From NCBI GenBank assembly GCA_002989075.1, contig PSQN01000003.1:1174865-1238864 (forward strand): a DNA stretch of 64,000 nt, written 5' to 3'. Made by a program: the position numbers and the translations under genes. Each line of letters opens with the position of its first letter. Position 1 is the stretch's first letter. The DNA is from Arthonia radiata (Eukaryota > Ascomycota > Arthoniomycetes > Arthoniales > Arthoniaceae). Shown one piece after another: positions 22,995-33,118 of the stretch. The notes under the pieces were generated by a model, which was not told the origin of the DNA, did not search any database, and saw only the letters and a program-made list of their open reading frames with translations.

Positions 22995-24356
22995 TCAACA
23001 GCCCAGATTTGAGCGTAAATGTGATCGAACCAGATCCAGGATCCCGTCCGCGAAGCTCGCATCGTAGAAGGCCTCATTATAGACAAGATTGAAAGACAGT
23101 CGCTCGCGAAATATCCATAGGAAAATGTACATGTGCCTCGACACCACATCGATGCCAATTGAGACGTCTGAAACCGCCACACTTCCTGCTCCGCCCTCGT
23201 AGATGGGTTGTACAAGCTCCTCCACGCTGGGAACCCAAGACATATCCAAGCCACTTGGAGGGACAATTGGGGTTGGAGCATCCTGGATGATGCGCTTCAT
23301 GATTGTCGCAAAATGTCTCCGCGAGCTCAAAAGATCGGGCGTGACGCCTTTACTGTACTCATTCTCGTAGTGTTGTGCATTTTCCAACCAATCGTTTTCG
23401 ATGGGGATCTTAGTGGCATATCCAGCGGTGAAAAGGCCAGCTGCGCCTGCCACACCGTTGAGTGGTGAAGGTAAGTGTGGTCTGATGCTTTGCCGCATGG
23501 TGCTCGTGTAATGCTCCGCAATGCTGTCCGGCGCAAGTGTGATGGCGGTGGCTGCGATCGACGCGTGAACCCCCGCAATTAAGCTGACTTGAAGAGCAGC
23601 GCATGCTCTACTCAGTTGCGCCGTATCTTCGCACGAAAAATGTAGGTGGGCGCCCCGGGTGCCCGTCGGTCTAGCCTCTGGATGCATTTGTGGCATGGAC
23701 ACTGCTCCAATGGCATACTTCCCCGTATCCAAGTATCGCTGAGCTGCTTGCTTGATCTCGGATGTTGCTTGAAAAGGGATGTTCAAGGCGATTTCGACGG
23801 ACGGGACGAGTCTGAGAGCCTCACTTCCCCATGGAAGCTCAGAAGGAGATGCCTCCGGTGGATTGGCGACGGCCTTGAAGTAAGCATCCAAGAGGTACAA
23901 GGCACCAATACCGTCAGTACGCCAATGAGAAAGATTTAAAATGATGCAAAGACGCTGCGGTAGGTAGTAGAGTGTCGCAAGTCGTTTTGGGGTAAGGCCG
24001 GCAATAACAGAGTCAACGTTGACGGCATCCTCTCTGACGATGAACGTCTCGGCTGCCCACTGGTCGAGCGTATTGGCAGAAGGCCTCGAATATTCCAAAG
24101 AACCCTCGTTAGTCGCCGAGCAGGCAATAGAAGGATGCCAGAAGCGCAGGATCTTCCAGGCATTAAGGAGCCCTTCCAAAAGGTCTGCACGGTCATCCGA
24201 CCCGACTAGATTGGCCTTGAAGGTCGCCGTAACTGATATTGACCAGACGTCTTTGGCAAACGGACGGCCCTTGTCTCCAATGGCTTTGATCATAGCCTCA
24301 TTCTCTCCAAGTGGACGCCGCCACACGCCAGACTTTGTCTCTGCCCACGTCGACAT
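22995..24356 (-). CDS. HxxxD acyltransferase 2 (trichothecene acetyltransferase-like)
   Basis: A single-exon gene of 453 residues. The catalytic motif is His144-Trp-Arg-Thr-Asp148. Most of the protein aligns with acyltransferase 1 (9389-10774), so the two are paralogues within one cluster. Their divergence is large, which argues for an old duplication or separate recruitment, and for different acyl donors or acceptors. No signal peptide is seen; it is probably cytosolic. Start ATG 24356 is the first in frame and the gene is divergent from enoyl reductase 1. Confidence 0.85.
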   Translation of the reverse strand: MSTWAETKSGVWRRPLGENEAMIKAIGDKGRPFAKDVWSISVTATFKANLVGSDDRADLLEGLLNAWKILRFWHPSIACSATNEGSLEYSRPSANTLDQWAAETFIVREDAVNVDSVIAGLTPKRLATLYYLPQRLCIILNLSHWRTDGIGALYLLDAYFKAVANPPEASPSELPWGSEALRLVPSVEIALNIPFQATSEIKQAAQRYLDTGKYAIGAVSMPQMHPEARPTGTRGAHLHFSCEDTAQLSRACAALQVSLIAGVHASIAATAITLAPDSIAEHYTSTMRQSIRPHLPSPLNGVAGAAGLFTAGYATKIPIENDWLENAQHYENEYSKGVTPDLLSSRRHFATIMKRIIQDAPTPIVPPSGLDMSWVPSVEELVQPIYEGGAGSVAVSDVSIGIDVVSRHMYIFLWIFRERLSFNLVYNEAFYDASFADGILDLVRSHLRSNLGC

Positions 24357-24744
24357 TGCGTTGTGTGATGTTTTGGCTACTGTTGACAGAGCGGAGGTGC
24401 GGCCTTACATGTGGACTGCGACAGGCTCCAAGAACCCTAACACAAGGCGAGATTCTTAACACAACTATGGACGAGCTCCAAATCACCAGCGCAGCGACCC
24501 AGCAAAGTGACGAGTACGAAGCTTGACCGATACACAGTTCCGAGGCCACCCCCGATGTCAAGTGACATATTCTATTCGGACTCGGAGGCTGCTACGACAC
24601 CATCACATGTCGGAAGCTCTTGATGGTACTTCACAAATTCCTGTGCTCCCAAAGCGCTCTGTACGACGTCCAGCCTATCTACCATTCAGTCCTTGCCAAC
24701 CTATTCATTCTTATGATAGTGCTAAAGACCTCGGCCCATTTGAC
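24357..24744. promoter_or_regulatory. Shared divergent promoter region, acyltransferase 2 / reductase 1
   Basis: 388 bases between two head-to-head starts. It is open in the frame of the reductase from a non-ATG codon, with an alternative upstream ATG at 24607, so part of it could be 5' coding sequence. Confidence 0.4.
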
Positions 24745-25953
24745 ATGGCCTCGAGCACGCCACCATACATGCATGCCGTGCGCATTCGTGCTCCTAACGA
24801 CGTATACATCGACACCCACGCTCCTATTCCCGAAATACTCCCTTCCTACATCCTCATTCGTGTCATCAGTGTCGCCCTCAACCCCTCAGACTGGAAGGGC
24901 GCCGCATTCTTCCAAAACGGGGATGAGCCGCGGACACTAGGGCTCGACGTCGCCGGCCGCGTCGTACGGTGCGGCGAGGACGTGAGCAAGTATCGCGAAG
25001 GTGACCGTATCGCCGGCCTCTGCTATGGGAATCGGCCAGGCGCACCAACACAAGGCGCCTTTGGTGAATACGCGATCGTGAAAGCGGCGCTGAGTTTGAA
25101 AGTACCCGAAGACGTTAGCGACGCGGAGGCCGCGACGGTACCCGTTGGCCTGAACTTCGCCGGCATGGGTGCGTCTCTGATCACCTTCACCTACCAGCTT
25201 TTTCCCAACCGAGACCGCACACTGACGATGAAAAGCGTTGTACCACAGCCTCCCCCTTCCTTTCCCCACCTCCATCGCAACCGATACTTTCAAAAGCCCC
25301 AGTATTCTCATCTACGGTGGCGCTACCGCCTCGGGAATGTTCGCATTACAATTCGCCCGCCTCTCTGGCTGTCACGTCCTGACGACGTGCTCGCCCCGCA
25401 ACTTCCCGCTCGTCAAAGCGTTGGGCGCGCACGAAGTCTTCGACTACCACGACGACGCCTGTGGTGCTACGATCCGCGCGGCGACGGGCGACAATCTGCG
25501 CTACGCCTTCGACTGTATCGCAGCGGATTCCTCGCTGAAGATTTGTGCGGATGCCCTGACTTCCACGCCTGACGTCGCGGTATTAACGGCCGCGCTGCCG
25601 GTGGCTGGCAGGTTCTCACGCGAGGGCGTGCAGTATGGCTGGACGAGTGGATATAGTGGTAAGCGGCCATTTGCGGCTACTTTGTCTTGCGGTTTGAGTA
25701 GCATGCTAACGCGCTGCAAGCGTTCGGCGAGGAGTACCATATCCTGGGCAAGGCGCAACCCGTCAAAGCTAAGGATTTCGCCTTTGCGACCCAGCTCTGG
25801 GAGTCGGCGGAGGAGCTGCTGAAGCTGGATCTACTGAGGTTGGGGCCGCTGGTGCAGAGGTGTGAACATGGGCTTGCGGAGATCCCGAAGTGGCTAGGGA
25901 GGTTGAAAGAGGGGTTGGAGAGTCCGGGGAAGGTGGTCTTTACTGTGGGATAG
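24745..25953 (+). CDS. MDR-family enoyl reductase 1 (trans-acting ER / zinc-binding-dehydrogenase-like)
   Basis: Three exons, 24745-25168, 25236-25658 and 25721-25953, with introns 25169-25235 and 25659-25720 (branch sites ACTGAC and GCTAAC), give 359 residues, the usual length of LovC-type enoyl reductases. Landmarks: ALNPSDWKG near the N-terminus, GLDVAGRV, then the NADPH-binding ILIYGGATASGMFALQFARLSG (here split as ILIYGGATASG and FALQFARLSG) and LVKALGAHEVFDYHD. The structural and catalytic zinc ligands of alcohol dehydrogenases are absent. Such enzymes reduce enoyl intermediates in trans for a partner synthase or act on free intermediates. No highly reducing PKS is in the window, so any partner lies to the left or elsewhere. 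Start: first ATG that gives the family N-terminus; 24607 is an alternative. Confidence 0.88.
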
Positions 25954-27039
25954 GGTGGAGCATTGGGTATCAAGTAGGGTAGTTATGGGAACAGGGGTCA
26001 TGAGGATGGAAAACGTATGTCGTGTATGAGATATCCCTAGCTGTCTTCTCAGATGGAATGTGTAAAATCCTATGGGCAAGCCCTTGAATGTTTCCAAACC
26101 TCAATGAGGGCCTGCAGGTCATACTCTTCCGAACTAACACCTAAGGCCTATACATACCTGCACCTACTCATCAGCGACAAAGACGACATCACTCCAAAGC
26201 CAAATGCTTACGAGCAGGAACCACGCAGCAAGCAAGCTCAGCAGAAATGCCCATATACTCATCAGACGTTCACTACTTCTCACCCACACTCACCACCACC
26301 TTCTCCAACTCCCTAAACCCCTACCCTGGCACAACCAGGCCACATCACAACCAGCCCTTCCTATCAAAACAAAAACTTCACACCTGCTTCCCACTCCCGC
26401 GCGCGTAAAATCAGCACCCACCACACCCACAGATACTGATCCCGCCCCTTGTCCTCTGACTCCCCTGCGCTCTGACTCCCGAGCTCTCCTCGTGCAGCTT
26501 CGGCGCGCACGGGCCCCCGACTCGGACATATCTCAACGCTAACGGAACGGATCGTCGACCACCCGCATGACGAGTCAGCGGCGCCGAGATCCGCGATGTT
26601 CAGTGCGGTGTAACTGCAGGAGCTGATGTGGAGATGCGGCTGATGGCTGAATTATCGGACGCAGGTTTCGGACGTGTCGCGGAGGGGGAGCGGAGGCGCA
26701 GGGGGCTTTCGGGGTCTGTGCGTCTGGGGATGGGCTAGAGACGCGGGGGGAAGGTGTGTGTTTGGGTTGGGGCGGTGAGGGACGGACAGGGGGGGGGGNG
26801 GGGGGGGTTCTAGGGTGGTTTAAGGGATTTGGAGAACGTGGAAGGCGATGTATGGCAGCGGTAGGAGAAGGCGGTGCACGGATGCGTGTCGTCGTTGTGG
26901 ATTGCAACTATCAGCTAGCTACGTGTCGCACGTGGACGGCGCATGCAAGAGAGATGACACAGTGACGTGCCAACGCTGCCCTCGAGATACACATGTCCCT
27001 CGTCCAACGAGCGAGCGAACAAGTCTCTCCGCTCCTCCC
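25954..27039. other. Convergent spacer with low-complexity sequence and one ambiguous base
   Basis: No gene is seen. Pyrimidine/CA-rich sequence runs at 26260-26350. A run of about 19 Gs near 26789-26807 contains a single N at 26799, so its length is uncertain. Confidence 0.6.
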
Positions 27040-28215
27040 TCACTCCGCCACAACAACAACCTTCTTCGCAGACACGCCCTTCTTAAGCAAATCAAGCCCC
27101 TCCTGAATGCCCTCAACACCCTTCGTCTTAAGCACCTCCGGCGGCGGCGCAACTTTATACACGCCCTTCGCGAGCGCCTCAGGCAGGAATTTAGCGAACG
27201 TGGCGTCGTTAGCCTCGTGGTAGATGAGGTCGCCGCCGCCGCTCCCGAAGATCATGCTCGCCTCGACGTTTTCCGGGTTGTCGCCCTCCATGATCATGTT
27301 GCTGCAGGCGCAGAACAGCTTCTGCTTCGACGCGTGCGCGATATCGAGGGCGGGCTTAGCGGGGCCAGCGGCCTGCAAGATGCCGGCGCAGGTGCCCTTG
27401 TCGAGCGCAGCGACGACGTCCTGGGTGACGGTGGGGCTCTTATAGTCGAACACGTGGGTGGCGCCCAGGCTCTTGACGAGGCTGTCGTTGGCGGGCGCGC
27501 ACGTGGTGAGGACGTCGAAGCCGGCGTGCTTGGCGAGCTGGATGGCGTTGCAGCCGACGGCGGAGGCGCCGCCAATGACCAGGACGGACTTACCCTTGCT
27601 GGTGGGATTCAGGGAGGGGAAGGGGAGGCCGAGGTAGTCCTTGGAGAAGAGGCCGTGGGCGGCGGTGCCGAGCGCGAGGGGGAAGACGGAGGCGTCGACG
27701 AAGGACAGGGAGTCGGGGATTTTGGAGGTGAAGGCGGCTTCGTGGACGACGTATTGCTGGAAGGCGCCCTGCTCCGGCTTCGCGGTAGCACAACCCAGCG
27801 CTAGGGCGACGACCCGGTCGCCAACCTTGAATTTGGAGGAGGCCTTCGAACCAACCTGCTCGATCGTGCCCGCGACGTCCTCTCCGATGACCGTTGGGTA
27901 GGTGATGAAGGGAAGGGGGATGTCTTGGACCATGTGATCCGCGGGATTGAGAGCCCAGGCGTGGGCTTTGACAAGAATTTGATCGTCAGTGATGGTGGGC
28001 ATTGGGCCCTCGCGGATGTCGCCTGGAACGCCAGCTTTATCTTGCCAGACGACGCGGTTGGTTTTGGCCATGTTTGCGGTGCGATGAGTAGATCCAGAAG
28101 TATGAGATCTGGGGTGAGGAATGTGAGCAGCAGCTTGCGAAGTGCGGCCTGATCTGAGGGGCTTGAATTTGCGCCTTAAAAATGTCAAAAGGCGGGTGAA
28201 GGTCTGTTTGAGCAT
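27040..28215 (-). CDS. MDR-family reductase 2 (zinc-binding-dehydrogenase-like enoyl reductase)
   Basis: A single exon giving 391 residues from ATG 28215. The first 48 are basic and Ser/His-rich and precede MAKTNRVVWQDKAG, where family members usually begin (ATG 28071). The extension could be a targeting peptide or untranslated sequence. Landmarks: ALNPADHMVQD, GEDVAGTIEQVG, GDRV, the cofactor motif VLVIGGASAVG and LVKSLGATHVFDYKS. Zinc ligands are not seen. It belongs to the same broad family as reductase 1 but has no introns and a strongly GC-rich third codon position, which makes long open frames on the opposite strand. It may be a second tailoring enzyme or a flanking gene unrelated to the pathway. 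Confidence 0.85.
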   Translation of the reverse strand: MLKQTFTRLLTFLRRKFKPLRSGRTSQAAAHIPHPRSHTSGSTHRTANMAKTNRVVWQDKAGVPGDIREGPMPTITDDQILVKAHAWALNPADHMVQDIPLPFITYPTVIGEDVAGTIEQVGSKASSKFKVGDRVVALALGCATAKPEQGAFQQYVVHEAAFTSKIPDSLSFVDASVFPLALGTAAHGLFSKDYLGLPFPSLNPTSKGKSVLVIGGASAVGCNAIQLAKHAGFDVLTTCAPANDSLVKSLGATHVFDYKSPTVTQDVVAALDKGTCAGILQAAGPAKPALDIAHASKQKLFCACSNMIMEGDNPENVEASMIFGSGGGDLIYHEANDATFAKFLPEALAKGVYKVAPPPEVLKTKGVEGIQEGLDLLKKGVSAKKVVVVAE

Positions 28216-28821
28216 TGGAAGGAGATGTTAGCGGATTTTGGAATGCAGGGGAAAGAGTCAGGAAAAGGGTCTCCGGAGATCATCGCATATAGCTGCCCAG
28301 TAAGGAGCTACGTGGCAATAGTGGTTGCCTCGTCTAATGCTAGGTCACGTAGGACAGGTTGCGTTTGTCATGCACCTGCAAGACGCACCATTTCAGAGAA
28401 TAAATGCAAGGGCTACGTCACCTCATCAGATATACACGCTGAGTTGGTCGATCATCCGAAAAGGGTCGCATACTTCGGTCGGCTTTAGTACCGCTCCGGT
28501 TAACTGTTCGGAGCGGTTCACATTTTGGTCGGCAAGATGGGCTTTTGAGCCTGTTGCTAGCAAAGCAGCTAAATTGACAGCATGGTTTAGGATCATCTTG
28601 TACAGCTCGATATTCGTCTACACTTACCTGAATTAGACGGAGAAGGGCAAGCATAATTGACCTGCTTGAAAGCTTCTTTGCTGTTCCTCACCACAGCAAA
28701 TCCTTGGTCGCTCGTCTCACCTACTCACTCGTATTTCCATCGTCTATACAAGACCTCAGAGTTCTGCCGTTCATGATTGCAGAGCGTTCTGAGAGCACGA
28801 CTTGCCGCGGCCATCATCAGC
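28216..28821. promoter_or_regulatory. Shared divergent promoter region, reductase 2 / MFS 2
   Basis: 606 bases between head-to-head genes, holding the inverted repeat at 28490-28517. No ORF is supported. Confidence 0.45.
28490..28517. promoter_or_regulatory. 9-bp perfect inverted repeat with CCG/CGG ends
   Basis: ACCGCTCCG at 28490-28498 and its exact complement CGGAGCGGT at 28509-28517 flank a 10-base spacer. The inner edges form CCG-N10-CGG, the geometry of a dimeric Zn2Cys6 site. Use by the cluster regulator is inference. Confidence 0.45.
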
Positions 28822-30497
28822 ATGGCTCCACGACTTGGTGCACGGGTCGCAGGACCAAGAATTCCATGGCTGAAGATGCTCACGTGGCAAGGAGCTGTCA
28901 CGCCGGAGATCCTCGACCACGCTTGTAAAGGCTCAGGAACGCCCGAAGATCCTTACTTGACGGCATTCTTCGAGGACGACCCCCGTGATCCTATGGGATT
29001 CCCAGACTGGATGCGCTGGATGCTTTGCCTAGCCGTTGGCTATGTGACGTTTTGCGTGGCCTTCATTTCGAGTGCTTACGCGAGTGGAATACCCCAAATT
29101 GCCGCAGAGCTGGGTGGGAGCGCCACTGTGAACACGCTCGGGCTTTCGCTATTCATCGCTGGCTCGTCTCTTGGGCCGTTTGTCTGGGCGCCCGCTTCTG
29201 GTACGTAGCTGAATTAGCAATGCCATTGATATCACAATGTGTCATTGAGTCTTCTACTGACAGCAAGCTAGAGATTATCGGACGCCGGCACATATTCGTC
29301 ATCTCGACGGCTATCCATGTCATTTTGAACTTGGCCATCTGCTTTAGCAGAAGCTTGGAGGCGCTGGTGCTGTTGCGGTTTCTCTCCGGCGCTTTTGGCG
29401 CAGCGCCGCTGTCCAATGCCGGCGCTGTCATTGCAGACACGTTCCCACCGCGCATGCGTGGGCTAGCAATCACTTTGTTTGCCCTTGTACCGCTTTTTGG
29501 ACCATTCTTGGGCCCTGTCGTGGGTGGTATCGTGACGCAAGCATTGGGGTGGCGCTGGCTGATGGGAGTTATGACCCTTTTGTCATTCTCTTCGCTTCTA
29601 GTTTCGCTCTTCGCGCTACCCGAGACCTACGCGCCAGTGTTACTACAAAAGCGAGCTGAGACGCTGAGCTACATGACCGGCAACGTATACGTGTCAGCGA
29701 TAGCTAATAAATCCACACATGAGTATGATGTTAAGAAGGCGATAGCCATCAGGCTCTTGCGACCACTTCTGTTAGCCGTCTTTGAGCCAATTGTCGCGCT
29801 CTTAGCACTGTATCAAGCAGTCGTGTTCGGCACAGTGTATCTCACCTTCGCTGCCTTTCCAATTATTTACAATGAAGCGCGAGGATGGTCGCAGGCTTGG
29901 GGAGGCCTGGCCTTCGCCGGTATCTTAGCCGGCACACTTCTAGCAGTACCATTCCAGCTCTGGGACAACGCGCGATATGTCAGACTTCTTCAACGCTCAG
30001 CATCAGACGGCGTGCCACCTGAATCGCGACTGTTGGGCTGCTGTATTGGCAGTGTGAGCATCGTGCTGGGTCTCTCCTCTTTTGCTCTTACGAACGGGCC
30101 AGAGATTCATTGGGCCGTGAGCGTCACCGCCGGTGTGCCTTTCGGGTTTGGAGTTGTCTTGGTGACTATTGGCACTACGAACTATCTCGTCGACGCCTAC
30201 ACGATATTCGCAGCATCGGCGCTGACTGTGTGCATCTGCGCCCGCGCGGTGTTGGCGACATTGTTCCCACTCTGCGTACGGCCAGTGTTCGCTCGCGTCG
30301 GCATACATTGGGGCTCAGCCATCTTGGCGTTGCTGGCGCTGATATGCGCACCTTTTCCGTTCGTCTTCTGGCGTTATGGCGACCGTGTCCGCGCGCGCTG
30401 TCGGTACGCGACGCAGGCTCAAGAGGCTACGCGACAGGCGCGCCAGCCGGCAACACTGTCGGAAGAAAGGCGTCCTCTCCTCCGTCCGGATGGCTGA
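28822..30497 (+). CDS. MFS transporter 2, DHA1 drug:H+ antiporter type
   Basis: Two exons, 28822-29200 and 29272-30497, with intron 29201-29271 (GTACGT...CTAG), give 534 residues. The layout matches MFS 1: DDPRDPMGFPDWMRW before the first helix, ISSAYASGIPQ, motif A around EIIGRRHIF interrupted by the intron at the same place, and about twelve hydrophobic segments. The two exporters are diverged paralogues. The first ATG is 28822; the frame is open further upstream without an ATG. This is the last gene I assign to the cluster. Confidence 0.9.
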
Positions 30498-31248
30498 ATA
30501 TAGAGGGTCGAAGCTGTCGCTCAGAAGAGGTAGGAATAGACGTGTAGGGGTAGCTCTGGAGCAATAAGAATGTTGCCACACTCCAAACGCGACAGGAGGA
30601 AAGATCTGGGCGAGGCGGCTCGAGGTGGTCTGTGCGAAAATAACGCCGATGTTTATCCGATGTCTAACTCGGACTTTTGTTGGTGCAACCCAGAGTACGT
30701 GAACAATCTCTCAGAATGATTTTCTAGAATGGAAATAACAACCGAGTTTAATAGCGCAATGTATATGCAGATAGGTACGATACAGGTAAAGACAGTACAG
30801 TGGATGATCAAACATAACCAAAAGAAACATCCCGAACAACGACGCAGTATGTGACTCAACAGCGACCAAATGACTAGAGCATATCACCCGCCTCTTTTTT
30901 CGAACTGTTGCTGGGTTGATGGTTGGTCCTGGCGGCACTTGACAATCATCGATCCATCCAATAAAGCCCAAGAGAGTGCGAGAAGCTCACGCTGACGTAC
31001 TTCTTAGGTTCTTATGACTGCAATTAAATAGTTTGAGTTCCCTCCAGCAGCGTTTTCACCTGCCGCAGTTGGTCAGCTAGGCAAAACCCACCGTGTAGAA
31101 GGGGAAAATAGTCCCTACCACCAGTAACACCAAACTCACTAAGAGTGCATTGATTGTTTACCGGATCCAGGCCATGTGCCAGATCGGTGCTGTTCGCTAA
31201 GATTAGATCAAATCGTCCAAGATACCCTCCTATCCATCGGGACACCCA
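30498..31248. other. Intergenic region
   Basis: I see no gene, repeat or strong signal. Confidence 0.5.
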
Positions 31249-31587
31249 CTAGGACGAATCGCCTGCCTTTCCATCTTGTTCGTCTTTAGGCAGTTTTTTC
31301 ACCCACGCCCCACAGTCGTTACTGTGAAACTCATAGCCCAGATCTCTCCATTGGCCGGGAATCGCCGGGACCGTGGGTTCATTGTTGGCATTGAGCAATT
31401 TGTTGTATACGATAGCGAAGTCGTCGGAGTCACAACTTGACGCGCGTCCGTAGCATAACACGTTGGTGTTCGCGTCTTCACCATCTTTTCGTGCTTTCAA
31501 ACTTGATTCTGAAGCCACCCCGGCAGCGGGAAGAGCAAGGGAAAGGCCTGCTAGGGCAAGACACATTCCGAACAGAGAAGCCTTCAT
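31249..31587 (-). CDS. Small secreted protein, unknown function
   Basis: A single-exon ORF of 112 residues that I do not recognise. Residues 1-20 are a clear signal peptide (MKASLFGMCLALAGLSLALP). The mature part is hydrophilic with three Cys (LCYG, SSCDSD, NDCGAW), an odd number, so one may be unpaired or a terminal exon may be missing. A likely pro-region ends near LKARKDGE, which resembles a Kex2-like site. Size, secretion and position between a metabolite cluster and a repeat island are those of candidate effectors; that role is inference. Confidence 0.6.
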   Translation of the reverse strand: MKASLFGMCLALAGLSLALPAAGVASESSLKARKDGEDANTNVLCYGRASSCDSDDFAIVYNKLLNANNEPTVPAIPGQWRDLGYEFHSNDCGAWVKKLPKDEQDGKAGDSS

Positions 31588-33118
31588 TGTGAGAGGAATG
31601 ACGTGAGAGATGATCTGAAGTGCGAATAGAAGCGAGCTACAATAAGCGAGCGTTCGTGTGCTCTGAGTAAGTCAAAGATAGAGCAAGCTGATAAGTCGAG
31701 AGTCTGCGTCGTTGTGTGTAGAGAAGAGGCTGACAGGCTGATGCAACGTCAAAGGAGGAGAGGTTGATTTATAGGCATCTGTGTCCATTTTGATCTGTCT
31801 AGACAACGCTAGGACCTTGAGGATGCTAACTGAGCCCAGACGACTTTACCCGTAAGACATGTGCCTCGCTTCTGAACCCAGGGCATCCTTTGCTATCCAT
31901 CATTCCTTCTTGGCAACGGCGACGTTTAGTCTCCATCAGAATAGGCCGTCTGAGCGAGCGTCTAAGCCTAACACAGGTAGCAAAATTCTGAAACGCCTTT
32001 TATACTCCGTACAAACATCCTGTTCATCTAATTTTAGCGCAAGAAGGTACATGTGTTTTTATCGAGAGGGTCGGCTACTCACAAGCGTCAATAGGCTTGG
32101 TTGGAGGGAGACTGATTTAAGCCATGGCGCTTGATGCTCGTAGCTTCACTCAGCCCGGAGCCGCTTGCTGGCGAGGATAAAAACGGTCGATAATGGCCCC
32201 TCTTAGGTAGATGAACAGTTATGACTCGAAAAATGCGGCACTAACGACTGCGTATCGTGCATAACGTGAGTAGGATACTATAGAGCAAGGGGTTTGATTG
32301 ATAGCGCGGGCGACTTGCAGCGCGAAAACCAGCTTTAGGAGCAGGATCGTTATCGCCAGCATTATGAAGCCATGCTCAAACGCCGTCTAAATGTGGGCCG
32401 TTGCGTCTCGAGGCTGCGGTCTGTAGAAAAGGACCACGTGGCTGAAAAGATGGGATTGTTCCTTTGCGACACATCACAGGGTCAGGTGGCGATCTGCTGC
32501 ATAAAGAGTGTTCAGGATTTCTAGGATTAAGACTACCGGAGGTCTGGCTTGTAGCATGAGGCAGGCACCGGACGGCTCGGTCTAGGGGCGTTCTATAGGA
32601 TAAAATGATAGGATGCGCTACACGTCGATCGTTCTACAAAGGCGTCGCAGCGGCCTGGGGCTAATAGAAGGAACGAGGATCATAGCTGGATACCACAAAC
32701 GAGGCTGTGTATGCGAAAGGGACGAGGCCTGGGAAGCAGAGCGCTAACATTGTGTGGCGCTACCGTTCCTTGTGGGCAGATACACGAGGTGAGCAGTACA
32801 ATGTATAGATCATATCGCACGTACTGTAGTGTGATCACGGAGACCAGCCGGGGATATTTAGATTAGTGCCCTAATCCTTCCCGCTTAATCCTGACAACAA
32901 ACCATCTGTCTCCACCAATCCGATCATAAGTACAGCGTGTGCCTTCTATAAGAGCCGTTCCCGTAAAATCTCCTTACTGCGTCTCACATCTCGATCCTAT
33001 TCCTTGCACCTCACCAATTCTCACGTGCGAGAAGAATATCACCGCCTTGTGTGCTGTAGGACTTGTCACCAACTCAGCAGAATATCGTCATAGCCACCAA
33101 GAATAGAATCCAACCATC
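31588..33118. other. Intergenic region
   Basis: 1.5 kb without a supportable gene. A TATA-like TCTATAAGAG at about 32944 lies roughly 170 bases before copy 1 of the secreted family. Confidence 0.5.

Noticed and set aside
26848-27804. 318-codon plus-strand ORF
   Set aside because: Antisense shadow of the GC3-rich reductase 2 gene; low-complexity composition (Gly/Val/Glu) and no domain.
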